From an uncultured Gammaproteobacteria bacterium (GTDB lineage: Bacteria; Pseudomonadota; Gammaproteobacteria; Steroidobacterales; XN24): 63,310 bases of DNA. The number at the start of each line of letters is the position of its first letter. Position 1 is the first letter of the stretch. The stretch lies in the NCBI GenBank assembly GCA_947259915.1, contig CAMYOC010000028.1, positions 207,749 to 271,058 of the forward strand, read 5' to 3'. Position numbers and translations under genes: made by a program. The notes under the pieces are model-generated. The model had not been told where the DNA came from and did no database searches. It was given only the letters and a program-made list of their open reading frames with translations. This document shows, piece after piece, positions 54,141-62,951 of this stretch.

Positions 54141-55172
54141 ATGAACCAAGACATACCGGTCCACACCGCCACACCCCGCCACAATTGGTCGCTGGAGGAG
54201 GTTCAGGCCTTGTTCGGGCTACCGTTCAATGACCTGTTGTTCAAGGCCCATCAGGTACATCGGCAGCACTTCTCGCCCAACCAGGTCCAGGTCAGCACGC
54301 TGTGCAGTATCAAGACCGGGGCCTGCCCGGAAGACTGTGCCTATTGCCCGCAAAGCGTGCGCTTCGACACCGGACTCGAGCGTGAGGCACTGCTGGCCGT
54401 CGAGGAGGTGGTCGAGCAGGCGCGTACCGCCCGCGCGCGTGGGGCGACCCGCTTCTGCATGGGCGCCGCATACCGCAGCCCCAAGGCAAAACAACTCGAG
54501 GTGATCTGCGAGATGGTGCGCCAGGTCAAGGCGCTGGGCATGGAGACCTGCGCCACGGTCGGCATGCTGTCCGCTGAACAGGCGGTGCAGCTGCGCGATT
54601 CAGGCCTGGATTACTACAACCACAACCTCGACACCTCGCCCGAGTACTACGGCGAGATCATCACCACGCGCACCTATCAGGACCGTCTGGATACCCTGGA
54701 GTATGTGCGATCCGCGGGCATGAAAGTCTGCTGCGGCGGCATCATCGGCATGGGCGAGGAGGCAGTCGACCGGGTGCGCCTGCTGCAAACACTGGCCAAT
54801 CTGCCGGCCCATCCGGAGAGTGTGCCGATCAACCAGCTGGTCCAGGTACCCGGCACACCGCTGTTCGGGACGGATCCGCTGGACCCGCTGGATTTTATCC
54901 GCACGATAGCGGTCGCCCGGATCCTGATGCCGTGTTCGCACGTGCGTCTGTCAGCCGGACGCACGGAAATGAGCGACGAAACCCAGACGCTGGCGTTCTT
55001 TGCCGGCGCCAACTCCATTTTCTACGGAGAGCGACTGCTGACCACGGACAACCCCGACCAGGATCACGACCGTCGGCTGTTCGCCAGACTGGGGATCGAG
55101 GCAGAACCGGCGACGTCGCCGGTCGGCAACACAACCGCCACCGACCGGATGGCCGCCGATGCCGGATCCTGA
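54141..55172 (+). CDS. bioB: biotin synthase
   Basis: This 343-aa radical-SAM enzyme inserts sulfur into dethiobiotin. The radical-SAM cluster motif is [11 protein letters not shown] (C-x3-C-x2-C). [56 protein letters not shown] and [12 protein letters not shown] carry the 2Fe-2S ligands (Cys and Arg). The ATG at 54141 fits the family start and the promoter. It overlaps bioF by 14 nt. Confidence 0.97.
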   Translation: MNQDIPVHTATPRHNWSLEEVQALFGLPFNDLLFKAHQVHRQHFSPNQVQVSTLCSIKTGACPEDCAYCPQSVRFDTGLEREALLAVEEVVEQARTARARGATRFCMGAAYRSPKAKQLEVICEMVRQVKALGMETCATVGMLSAEQAVQLRDSGLDYYNHNLDTSPEYYGEIITTRTYQDRLDTLEYVRSAGMKVCCGGIIGMGEEAVDRVRLLQTLANLPAHPESVPINQLVQVPGTPLFGTDPLDPLDFIRTIAVARILMPCSHVRLSAGRTEMSDETQTLAFFAGANSIFYGERLLTTDNPDQDHDRRLFARLGIEAEPATSPVGNTTATDRMAADAGS

Positions 55173-56337
55173 GCCCGGCCTGGCCGCGGCACTCGATGAT
55201 CTGGAAGCGCGGCAACTCCGACGCCATCGACGCATCGCGGAGGCCGGTGCGTCGCTGCCCTGGGCGCGGATCGACGGCCGCGACATCCGCGTCTTCTGCA
55301 GCAATGATTATCTCGGTCTGGCCCACGATCCGCGTCTGGCGGAAGTGATGGCCCGGGCCGTTCGCGACTGGGGCGCCGGCGCCGGCGCGGCCCATCTGGT
55401 CAGCGGCCACACTGCAGAACACCACGCGCTGGAGGAGGCGCTGGCGAGGTTCACCGGCAGACAACGTGCGCTGCTGTTTTCCACCGGCTATATGGCCAAC
55501 CTGGGTGTGCTCAGCGCCCTCGCCGGCCGTGGTGACCTGGTGGTCGAGGACCGCTTGAATCACGCTTCTTTGATCGATGCCGCCCGGCTGTGTGGCGCCC
55601 GGGTGCGCCGCTATCGGCATGCCGACGCAGACGCGGCGGCGGAGCGCCTGGATGCGCCGGCGCGTCGCAGGTTATTGGTGACCGACGGTCTGTTCAGCAT
55701 GGACGGCGACGTCGCGCCGCTGGCCGCGCTGCACGCCGCCGCGCATGCCAACGGTGCGTGGCTGGTGGTGGACGACGCCCACGGGCTCGGTGTGCTCGGT
55801 GACTCGGGCCGCGGCAGCCTCGAGGCTGCCGGGCTGGATACCACCGCGGCGCCGGTCCTGGTCGGCACCCTGGGCAAGGCCTTCGGTGTATTTGGCGCCT
55901 TTGTGGCGGGCAGCGACGATCTGATCGAGACCCTGATCAACCGCGCGCGGAGCTATATCTACACGACGGCCCCACCCCCTGCTGTCGCAGCGGCTGCGCG
56001 GGCTGCATTGGCCATCGCCAGCGAGGAAGGCTGGCGGCGCCAGCGACTGTGCGCGCTGGTGTCCAGATTCCGCAGTGGCGCCCTGGCGCTGGGTCTGCGT
56101 CTCTTGCCGTCGGCCTCGCCGATCCAGCCGATCCTGGTTGGTACGCCAAAGGCCGCGCTGGAAGCCAGTGAGACACTGTTCCGCAAGGGTTTTTGGGTAG
56201 CGGCTATCCGCCCCCCGACCGTACCGGCAGGTACGGCCCGGCTGCGGGTCACATTGTCGGCAGCTCACGTGGACCAGGATGTGGACGATCTGCTGGAGGC
56301 GCTGGCGGCGGCCGATATCGCCAGGGCGGCCGCGTGA
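55159..56337 (+). CDS. bioF: 8-amino-7-oxononanoate synthase
   Basis: This 392-aa PLP enzyme condenses pimeloyl-ACP with alanine. [14 protein letters not shown] is the N-terminal signature. [54 protein letters not shown] and [13 protein letters not shown] with the PLP Lys follow, ending with [18 protein letters not shown]. The ATG lies inside the last codons of bioB. It overlaps bioH as GTGA. Confidence 0.96.
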   Translation: MPDPEPGLAAALDDLEARQLRRHRRIAEAGASLPWARIDGRDIRVFCSNDYLGLAHDPRLAEVMARAVRDWGAGAGAAHLVSGHTAEHHALEEALARFTGRQRALLFSTGYMANLGVLSALAGRGDLVVEDRLNHASLIDAARLCGARVRRYRHADADAAAERLDAPARRRLLVTDGLFSMDGDVAPLAALHAAAHANGAWLVVDDAHGLGVLGDSGRGSLEAAGLDTTAAPVLVGTLGKAFGVFGAFVAGSDDLIETLINRARSYIYTTAPPPAVAAAARAALAIASEEGWRRQRLCALVSRFRSGALALGLRLLPSASPIQPILVGTPKAALEASETLFRKGFWVAAIRPPTVPAGTARLRVTLSAAHVDQDVDDLLEALAAADIARAAA

Positions 56338-57131
56338 GCATCGAGCTCCATGTGGAGTCGGCCGGTCAGGGGCCGTCACTGGTGCTGATCCACGGCTGGG
56401 GGCTTCACGGCGGCATCTGGTCCGATCTGTTGCCACGGCTCAGCCGCCAGCGGCGCGTGATCTGTCCGGATCTGCCGGGCCATGGTGCCAGCCCGCGGGC
56501 TGCCAATCTGGATCTGGACAAGCTGGTCGAAGCGGTGGCTTTCAACGCGCCGCGCAGGGCCACATATATAGGCTGGTCGCTGGGTGGGCTGATCGCGATG
56601 GAGTTGGCCCGGCAGCTGCCGCAGCGGGTTGAGCGGCTGGTGCTGATGGCGACGACGCCGCGGTTTATGAGCGGTCCTGGCTGGCCGTGCGGCGTGGCGC
56701 CGGATGTGCTGCGGAGCTTCGGTGAGGGGCTGGCCGCAGACTATCGCAAGACGGTCCGCGACTTCCTGACGCTACAGGTCCGCGGCGACAGCCATGCGGT
56801 GGAGCTGCTGCGTACCCTGCGGCGCCGGGTTTTCGCCCACGGCGAGCCCGACCCGGCCGCACTGGCCGACGGTCTGACCGTGCTGGCCGAAACCGACCTG
56901 CGCAAACGACTATCCGAGATCCATCATCCAACGCTGGTCCTCGCCGGGGAGCATGATCGGCTGTGTCCGGCAGAAGCGAGCCGGCGACTCGCCCAGGCGC
57001 TGCCAGACGCCGAGCTGGACGTCATCAGGGGTGCGTCACACGCGCCGTTCCTCTCACATCGCGACGCGGTCCTGGAGCGCCTGCAGACATTTGTCGGCAC
57101 CACCCCGGTCAGCGTCGACGTGCCGGCATGA
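56334..57131 (+). CDS. bioH: pimeloyl-ACP methyl ester carboxylesterase BioH
   Basis: This 265-aa alpha/beta hydrolase removes the methyl group from pimeloyl-ACP methyl ester, ending the BioC-BioH pathway. LVLIHGWGLHGGIW (oxyanion hole), GWSLGGLIAMELA (nucleophile Ser), LAGEHDRLCPAE (Asp) and GASHAPFLSH (His) match E. coli BioH closely. The GTG start overlaps the bioF stop by 4 nt. The open frame upstream lies within bioF and has no family sequence. Confidence 0.94.
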   Translation: MSIELHVESAGQGPSLVLIHGWGLHGGIWSDLLPRLSRQRRVICPDLPGHGASPRAANLDLDKLVEAVAFNAPRRATYIGWSLGGLIAMELARQLPQRVERLVLMATTPRFMSGPGWPCGVAPDVLRSFGEGLAADYRKTVRDFLTLQVRGDSHAVELLRTLRRRVFAHGEPDPAALADGLTVLAETDLRKRLSEIHHPTLVLAGEHDRLCPAEASRRLAQALPDAELDVIRGASHAPFLSHRDAVLERLQTFVGTTPVSVDVPA

Positions 57132-58033
57132 ACACCGCACCAGGACCGGATCCCCAGACGCTGGATTCAGGCGAAGTGCGGCGCGCCTTTGATCGGGCCA
57201 GCGCAAGCTATGACGCCTCCGCGGTGCTGCAGTCCAGGGTCAGAGATGAACTGCTTGACCGGCTCAAGTATGTGCGGCTTGAACCACGCGTCATTCTGGA
57301 TGCGGGATGCGGCACCGGTCACGCCGGCCGCGCGCTGTTGAAACGTTATCGCGGCAGCAGACTCATCGCCCTGGATATTGCGGAGGGCATGCTGCACCAG
57401 GCCCGGCGACGCCGACCAATGCTGCGACGTCTGGATCCGATCTGCGCTGACGCGGCGGCGTTGCCGCTGCCGGACGCGAGCGTCGATCTGATTTTTTCCA
57501 ATCTGATGCTGCAATGGTGCAATGACCTGGACGCGGTATTTGCCGAATTCCGCCGCGTGCTGGCCCCCGGCGGTCTGCTGAGTTTTGCCAGCTTCGGGCC
57601 GGACACGCTGCACGAGCTCAGAAATGCCTGGCGACAAGTCGATGATCAGGTCCACGTCAGCCGCTTTATCGATATGCACGATCTCGGCGATGCGATGGTG
57701 CGCTCCGGACTCGCCGAGCCGGTCATGGACGTCGACTATTTCTGCGTCACTTATGAGGATGTCTTTGGCCTGATGCGGGATCTGAAAGCTATTGGCGCCC
57801 ACAATGCGGCCCGCGGCCGTCCCCGTGGATTGACCGGCCGCGGTCGTCTGCGCGCGTTCGCACAGGCCTATGAAAAACACCGCCGCGACGGCCGCCTGCC
57901 GGCCACCTGGGAGGTGGTCTACGGGCAGGCCTGGGGCAGCTCAGCTCCGGCGATGGCAGCCGGAGGCGGCGAAACGCGGGTGCCGCTTACTGCCATCGGA
58001 CGGCGCGGGCGGGACCGGGAGCCAGGATCGTGA
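57128..58033 (+). CDS. bioC: malonyl-ACP O-methyltransferase BioC
   Basis: This 301-aa SAM-dependent methyltransferase methylates malonyl-ACP to disguise it for fatty-acid elongation. FDRASASYDASAVLQ is the BioC N-terminus. The SAM motif is ILDAGCGTGHAGRAL; SNLMLQWCNDLDAVFAEFRRVLAPGG and FASFGPDTLHELR follow, with a VYEDV-like C-terminal segment. The ATG overlaps the bioH stop and the TGA overlaps the bioD GTG. The C-terminus is somewhat longer than in E. coli (251 aa). Confidence 0.95.
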   Translation: MNTAPGPDPQTLDSGEVRRAFDRASASYDASAVLQSRVRDELLDRLKYVRLEPRVILDAGCGTGHAGRALLKRYRGSRLIALDIAEGMLHQARRRRPMLRRLDPICADAAALPLPDASVDLIFSNLMLQWCNDLDAVFAEFRRVLAPGGLLSFASFGPDTLHELRNAWRQVDDQVHVSRFIDMHDLGDAMVRSGLAEPVMDVDYFCVTYEDVFGLMRDLKAIGAHNAARGRPRGLTGRGRLRAFAQAYEKHRRDGRLPATWEVVYGQAWGSSAPAMAAGGGETRVPLTAIGRRGRDREPGS

Positions 58034-58755
58034 GCGGCGGCGTGTTTGTCACCGGCACCGACACCGATATCGGCAAGACGCTGCTCGCCTGTGCGCTGAT
58101 CGACGGCTTGAGCCGCGCCGGGATAGCCACCGGCGCATTCAAACCAATCGCTGCGGGCGGACGCCGGACCCCGGCGGGCTGGCGCAACGACGACGCGGAG
58201 CGCCTGATGGAATACAGCAACGTGGCGCTGACCTATGAAGAGATCAATCCGGTCGCCCTGCCCGAGGCCATCGCGCCACATATCGCCGCGGCCCGGACCG
58301 GCGTCGAACTGAGCATCCCGGCCCTCGTCCATGCTCACGAGACACTGCAGCAACGGGCAGACTTTGTCGTGACCGAAGGTGCTGGCGGCTGGCTCGTCCC
58401 GCTGAATGATCAACACAGCATGGCTGACCTGGCGGCCGCGCTCGGATCACCGGTGCTGCTGGTTGTCGGCATGCGGCTCGGTTGTCTCAACCATGCGTTG
58501 CTCACCGTCGAGGACATCCGCCGGAGGGGCCTGCCACTCGCTGGCTGGATCGCCAACTGCCTCGACCCGGCGATGGCGGAACTGGAAGCCAACATCGCGA
58601 CGCTGGATCGTGCGATCCGCTCGCCCCGGCTCGGTCTCGTACCCTGGCTCAAGCAGACGGAGCATGCGGCCCGGGTGGCCGGCGCCGCCGCCGGTCTGGA
58701 CATCGAGCAAATCCTGTCCGCGATTGACCCGACAACCCGATCCCTAAACGGCTGA
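58030..58755 (+). CDS. bioD: ATP-dependent dethiobiotin synthetase
   Basis: This 241-aa P-loop enzyme closes the ureido ring of dethiobiotin. The P-loop is GTDTDIGKTLLACAL; FKPIAAGG binds CO2/DAPA with Lys, EGAGGWLVPL follows, and VVGMRLGCLNHALLT is the MGLRLGCxNH signature. The GTG overlaps bioC by 4 nt, completing bioBFHCD. bioA (DAPA aminotransferase) is absent from the window and must be elsewhere. Confidence 0.96.
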   Translation: MSGGVFVTGTDTDIGKTLLACALIDGLSRAGIATGAFKPIAAGGRRTPAGWRNDDAERLMEYSNVALTYEEINPVALPEAIAPHIAAARTGVELSIPALVHAHETLQQRADFVVTEGAGGWLVPLNDQHSMADLAAALGSPVLLVVGMRLGCLNHALLTVEDIRRRGLPLAGWIANCLDPAMAELEANIATLDRAIRSPRLGLVPWLKQTEHAARVAGAAAGLDIEQILSAIDPTTRSLNG

Positions 58756-58868
58756 ATTAGAACAATAAAATGATGGTTGTGGCAACGCGGCAGAAGTTGC
58801 CATGCCGGGGGCGTTCAATTAGCATAGCCGGCTTGGATTGAGGCAGTCGGAGTCACGGGGGCCGCCGC

Positions 58869-59393
58869 TTGGCAGAGCGTGTCGATGCAGAGAGCCAGTT
58901 GATCACTCGGATCCACGTCAGCAGCAATTGCTCGCTGACGCCGAAAGAAGGGCTGCTGTTCTATCTGAGCATCGTCGCAATTTCCCTGATCATCGCCGGG
59001 ATTTGTCTCTGGCGCGGCTATTGGCCGGTACTGCCGTTTACCGGATTGGAGCTGCTGTTGCTTGGCCTGGTGCTCGGCATCAGCATGCGCCGCGGGCGTT
59101 ATCAGGAAGTCATCGAGATTAGCGATGATCGCGTGATCATCGAAAAGATCGGTCATGCGAGCCGGGAGCGACACGAGTTCCCTAGAGTGTGGGCGAGAGT
59201 CGAGTTGACGCGATCGCGGCGTAACAGTCATCCGAGCCGGCTGTTGGTTGGCTCACACGGCAAGCGCTGCGAGCTTGGCGGGTCGTTGATCGAGAGCGAC
59301 CGTGTCAGCCTCGCTCGGAGACTGGCGGAATTGATCGGCGCCACCGGCACCGTACCCGGAGACGGGGATGGGCATGTGGCCTCTGAAATTTGA
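58869..59393 (+). CDS. DUF2244-family membrane protein
   Basis: This 174-aa protein has two closely spaced membrane helices (about residues 28-48 and 52-72) forming a hairpin, then a soluble beta-rich domain with YQEVIEISDDRVIIEKIGH and CELGGSLIESDRVSLARRLAELI. This pattern fits DUF2244, a family often found beside cytochrome oxidase genes. Its function is unknown; a part in oxidase assembly is inference. The only start is a TTG at 58869 without a clear ribosome site. coxB begins 24 nt after its stop. Confidence 0.78.
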   Translation: MAERVDAESQLITRIHVSSNCSLTPKEGLLFYLSIVAISLIIAGICLWRGYWPVLPFTGLELLLLGLVLGISMRRGRYQEVIEISDDRVIIEKIGHASRERHEFPRVWARVELTRSRRNSHPSRLLVGSHGKRCELGGSLIESDRVSLARRLAELIGATGTVPGDGDGHVASEI

Positions 59394-59417
59394 ACGGACA
59401 AGACGGGAGTCGGATAG

Positions 59418-60623
59418 ATGTCCATCTGCATGTTGAGAAGAGCATCGGCCACCATCGCGGCATTGGGTTTGTGGCTGGGCTCGTCCTCCGCCGCCCTGGC
59501 CGACTGGGAGGTCAATATGCCGGTCGGCGTGACCGCGATCAGTCAGGAAGTCTACGGCCTGCATATGCTGATCTTCGGCATCTGCTGCGTGATCGCCGTC
59601 ATTGTCTTCGGCGCGATGATCATCTCGCTGATCCGGCATCGCCGCTCGCTCGGCGTGACCCCGGCGACGTTCTCTCACAGCACCAAGGCCGAGATCATCT
59701 GGACCATAATCCCGATCCTTATCCTGGTCGGCATGGCGGTGCCCGCCGCCGACACCCTGGTGCGCATGGAAGACACGCGCAACAGCGATATCACGGTCAA
59801 AGTGACTGCCTATCAGTGGAAGTGGCACTACGACTACATCGATCATGGGGTGGATTTTTTCAGCAACCTTGCCACCAGCAGCAACCTGGCCCGCCAGCTG
59901 GACTCCGGTATCGACCCCTACTCGGTAGAAAATTATCTGCTCGACGTGGACAACCCGCTGGTAGTGCCGGTCGGCGCCAAGGTCCGCCTGCTGCTGACCG
60001 CCTCGGACGTGATCCATTCCTGGTGGGTGCCTGACCTGGGCGGCAAACGCGACGCCATCCCGGGTTTTGTCAACGAGTTCTGGTTCAAGGCCGATGAAGT
60101 CGGTGTCTATCGCGGTCAGTGCGCCGAACTTTGCGGCCGTGACCACGGCTTTATGCCGGTGGTGGTCAACGTCGTCTCCGAGGAAGATTACGACACCTGG
60201 CTGGTTGATCAGGGCGGTTCTGTGCAGATACAGACGGCAGCACTGACGCCGACCGCAGCGCCGGTCCAGGTCGCACCGGCATCTGCCCCGGTGGCGGCAG
60301 CACCGGCAGCCGAGTGGACCATGGCGCTTGCGATGAGCCAGGGCGAGAGCCAGTACAACACCAGCTGCGCCGCCTGCCATCAGGCTAACGGCCAGGGTCT
60401 GCCGCCGACGTTCCCCGCCATCGCCGGCAGCGCGATGGCGACCGGTGACATCGTCGCCCACATCGATATCGCAATCCATGGCCGTCCCGGCACGGCGATG
60501 GCCGCGTTCGGTCCGCAGTTATCGGACGAACAGCTGGCCGCGATTGTGACGTATCAGAGAAACGCGTTTGGCAACGACACCGGCGATCTGGTGAAGCCGG
60601 CCGACATTGCTGCAGCCCGATAG
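59418..60623 (+). CDS. coxB: cytochrome c oxidase subunit II with fused cytochrome c domain
   Basis: This 401-aa membrane-anchored subunit takes electrons from cytochrome c to CuA. A signal peptide spans residues about 1-28 (cut near ALA-DWEV); two membrane helices follow. The CuA domain has QWKWHYDY, SDVIHSWWVPDLGGKRDAIPG and Cys235-x3-Cys239-x3-His243-x2-Met246. An Ala/Pro-rich linker leads to a cytochrome c domain with CAACH (Cys317, Cys320, His321) and a Met ligand probably in GTAMAAFG. This is caa3-type architecture. Confidence 0.95.
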   Translation: MSICMLRRASATIAALGLWLGSSSAALADWEVNMPVGVTAISQEVYGLHMLIFGICCVIAVIVFGAMIISLIRHRRSLGVTPATFSHSTKAEIIWTIIPILILVGMAVPAADTLVRMEDTRNSDITVKVTAYQWKWHYDYIDHGVDFFSNLATSSNLARQLDSGIDPYSVENYLLDVDNPLVVPVGAKVRLLLTASDVIHSWWVPDLGGKRDAIPGFVNEFWFKADEVGVYRGQCAELCGRDHGFMPVVVNVVSEEDYDTWLVDQGGSVQIQTAALTPTAAPVQVAPASAPVAAAPAAEWTMALAMSQGESQYNTSCAACHQANGQGLPPTFPAIAGSAMATGDIVAHIDIAIHGRPGTAMAAFGPQLSDEQLAAIVTYQRNAFGNDTGDLVKPADIAAAR

Positions 60624-60642
60624 GCTCGAGGTGGAGAAGAAT

Positions 60643-62232
60643 ATGAGCACGACGACCGCGACCCACGACGATCACGCCCACGAGCCCACTGGTCTCATAC
60701 GCTGGTTGACGACCACCAACCACAAAGACATCGGCACCCTGTATCTGGTGTTCAGTCTGGCGATGTTCTTCGTCGGTGGCGCGATGGCCATGGTCATCCG
60801 CGCCGAACTGTTCCAGCCGGGTCTGCAGTGGGTAGATCCCGGGTTCTTTAATCAGATGACCACCATGCACGCGCTGGTGATGATCTTCGGCGGCGTGATG
60901 CCGGCCTTCGTGGGGCTGGCCAACTGGATGGTGCCATTGATGATCGGCGCCCCGGATATGGCGCTGCCGCGGCTCAATAACTGGAGCTTCTGGATCCTGC
61001 CTTTCGCCTTTGCGCTGTTGCTGACCCCGCTGGTGCTCGGCTTGTTCGGCATCGGTGGCGGCGCTCCTGCCGGCGGCTGGACCATGTACCCACCGCTGGT
61101 GCTGCAGACCGGCAACGCGTTTCCGTTCCTGATCTTCGCCGTGCATCTGATGGGCATCTCCTCGGTGTTGGGCGCGATCAATATCATCGTCACCATCATG
61201 AACATGCGCGCGCCCGGCATGACGCTGCTGAAGATGCCGCTGTTCGTGTGGACCTGGCTGATCACCGCCTACCTGCTGATCCTGGTGATGCCGGTTCTGG
61301 CCGGCGCCGTGACCATGCTGCTGACCGACAAGTATTTCGGCACCAGCTTTTTCCTCGCCGCCGGCGGTGGCGACCCGGTGATGTTCCAGCACATCTTCTG
61401 GTTCTTCGGGCATCCCGAGGTCTACATCATGATCCTGCCGGCGTTCGGCATCGTCTCGCAGATCATCCCGACCTTCGCGCGCAAACCGCTGTTCGGCTAC
61501 GACTCGATGGTCTACGCCACCGCCAGCATCGCGTTTTTGTCGTTTATCGTCTGGGCCCACCACATGTTCACCGTCGGCATGCCGCTGGCCGGCCAGCTGT
61601 TCTTTATGCTGGCGACGATGCTGATCGCAGTGCCTACCGGGGTGAAGGTGTTCAACTGGGTCGCCACTATGTGGAAAGGCGCGATGACCTTCGAAACGCC
61701 GATGTTGTTCGCCATCGCGTTCGTGTTCCTGTTCACCATCGGCGGCTTCTCCGGTCTGATGCTGGCCATCGTTCCGGCCGATCTGCAGTACCACGATTCC
61801 TACTTCGTGGTGGCCCACTTCCACTATGTGTTGGTGCCGGGCGCAGTGTTCGGCATCATGGCCGGTGTCTACTACTGGCTGCCGAAATGGACCGGGCATA
61901 TGTACAACGAGAAGCTCGGCAAGCTGCATTTCTGGCTCTCGGCGATCTTTGTCAACGTGACGTTTTTCCCGCAGCATTTCGTCGGCCTCGCCGGGATGCC
62001 GCGGCGTATCCCGGACTACGCCACGCAGTTCGCGGACTTTAACGCCATCTCCTCGATCGGCTCGTTTGTGTTCGGGCTGGCCCAGCTGATCTTCCTCTAC
62101 GTGATCTGGTCCTGCGCCCGTGGCGGCAAGAAGGCCGAGGCTCAGGTCTGGGAAGGCGCCGAGGGTCTGGAATGGACGGTGCCGTCGCCGGCGCCCCATC
62201 ACACCTTCGACGTACCACCGGTCGTGAGGTAG
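60643..62232 (+). CDS. coxA: cytochrome c oxidase subunit I
   Basis: This 529-aa haem-copper oxidase catalytic subunit has twelve membrane helices. Haem a His lies in MTTMHALVMIFGG, the CuB His-Tyr crosslink region is FWFFGHPEVYIMILPAFG, the K-channel/CuB His-His pair is VWAHHMFTVGM, and FVVAHFHYVLVPGAVFG carries the haem a and a3 ligands. The HPEVY tyrosine marks an A-type (A1) enzyme. GGAG precedes the ATG at 60643; the 12 upstream codons are not conserved. Confidence 0.97.
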   Translation: MSTTTATHDDHAHEPTGLIRWLTTTNHKDIGTLYLVFSLAMFFVGGAMAMVIRAELFQPGLQWVDPGFFNQMTTMHALVMIFGGVMPAFVGLANWMVPLMIGAPDMALPRLNNWSFWILPFAFALLLTPLVLGLFGIGGGAPAGGWTMYPPLVLQTGNAFPFLIFAVHLMGISSVLGAINIIVTIMNMRAPGMTLLKMPLFVWTWLITAYLLILVMPVLAGAVTMLLTDKYFGTSFFLAAGGGDPVMFQHIFWFFGHPEVYIMILPAFGIVSQIIPTFARKPLFGYDSMVYATASIAFLSFIVWAHHMFTVGMPLAGQLFFMLATMLIAVPTGVKVFNWVATMWKGAMTFETPMLFAIAFVFLFTIGGFSGLMLAIVPADLQYHDSYFVVAHFHYVLVPGAVFGIMAGVYYWLPKWTGHMYNEKLGKLHFWLSAIFVNVTFFPQHFVGLAGMPRRIPDYATQFADFNAISSIGSFVFGLAQLIFLYVIWSCARGGKKAEAQVWEGAEGLEWTVPSPAPHHTFDVPPVVR

Positions 62233-62238
62233 GGATCA

Positions 62239-62367
62239 GTGGCCACGACGACTCAGCCGGATCGCAAACGCGCGGTGCGCTCGGCCGTGGTGCTGTTCCT
62301 GGTCGCGGTCGCGGTCTACGGCAGCTTTATCTTCGTCCAATATCTGCGTAGTCAGGGCGGCGCCTAG
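62239..62367 (+). CDS. 42-aa single-span membrane protein of the cox cluster
   Basis: This short ORF starts with GTG (AGGGATCA upstream) and encodes a basic cytoplasmic head (TTTQPDRKRAVRSA), one membrane helix (VVLFLVAVAVYGSFIFV) and a short tail. It fills the gap between coxA and ctaG exactly, 6 nt after coxA and 2 nt before ctaG. Small assembly-type proteins are common at this place in proteobacterial cox operons. The role is inferred from position. Confidence 0.75.
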   Translation: MATTTQPDRKRAVRSAVVLFLVAVAVYGSFIFVQYLRSQGGA

Positions 62368-62369
62368 AC

Positions 62370-62930
62370 GTGACTGGCAAGCCAGGCAATAACGCGCTGG
62401 TCGGCAAGCTGGTTTTGCTGACCATCGGCATGTTCGGCTTCGGCTATCTGCTGGTGCCGATCTACGACGTGTTCTGTGAGATCACCGGACTCGGCGGCCG
62501 CACCGGCGATCAGGCGACGGCGGTGGCGATGCAGCCGGATCTCGACCGTCTGGTGACCATCGAGTTTATCGCCTCGGTCAATCAGGGCGCGCCATGGGAC
62601 TTCCGCCCGACCGTCAGCCACATGCAGGTCCATCCCGGACAGATGTACCGCACCAGCTTTTTTGCTCAAAACCAGTCGGATGAATTCCTCGTCGGTCATG
62701 CGGTACCCAGCGTAGCGCCGGGCCAGGCGGCCCGCTATCTGCAGAAGACCGAATGTTTCTGCTTTAACCAGCAGGATTTCAATGCACGCGAGAGCAAGGA
62801 CATGCCGGTGGTTTTCTTCCTCGACCCGGAGATCCCGGAACATGTCGACACGGTGACCTTGTCGTATACGTTTTTCGCCCGGGATCGCCTGGCGGCGGCA
62901 GGCCAGGATGCTTCAATTACAACGAAATAA
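62370..62930 (+). CDS. ctaG: cytochrome c oxidase assembly protein CtaG/Cox11
   Basis: This 186-aa copper chaperone delivers CuB to subunit I. One N-terminal membrane helix (about residues 10-30) is followed by a periplasmic immunoglobulin-like domain. VPIYDVFCEITGLGGRTG, PWDFRP, and the copper motif ECFCFNQQ with its Cys pair are diagnostic. FFLDPEIPEHVDTVTLSYTFF closes the domain. The GTG start lies 2 nt after the preceding small ORF. Confidence 0.96.
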   Translation: MTGKPGNNALVGKLVLLTIGMFGFGYLLVPIYDVFCEITGLGGRTGDQATAVAMQPDLDRLVTIEFIASVNQGAPWDFRPTVSHMQVHPGQMYRTSFFAQNQSDEFLVGHAVPSVAPGQAARYLQKTECFCFNQQDFNARESKDMPVVFFLDPEIPEHVDTVTLSYTFFARDRLAAAGQDASITTK

Positions 62931-62951
62931 GACAACGCTTGGGGTTTAGAG

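Noticed and set aside
58788..58811. GGCAAC...GTTGCC hairpin after bioD as a terminator
   Set aside because: Six-base stem with a 9-nt loop and no following U tract on either strand.
59253..60479. 408-codon minus-strand ORF opposite coxB
   Set aside because: Antisense shadow with low-complexity composition and no domain.
60385..62202. 605-codon minus-strand ORF opposite coxA
   Set aside because: Shadow frame of the coxB/coxA genes: His/Arg/Gln-rich translation with no domain, exactly antisense to strongly conserved oxidase sequence.
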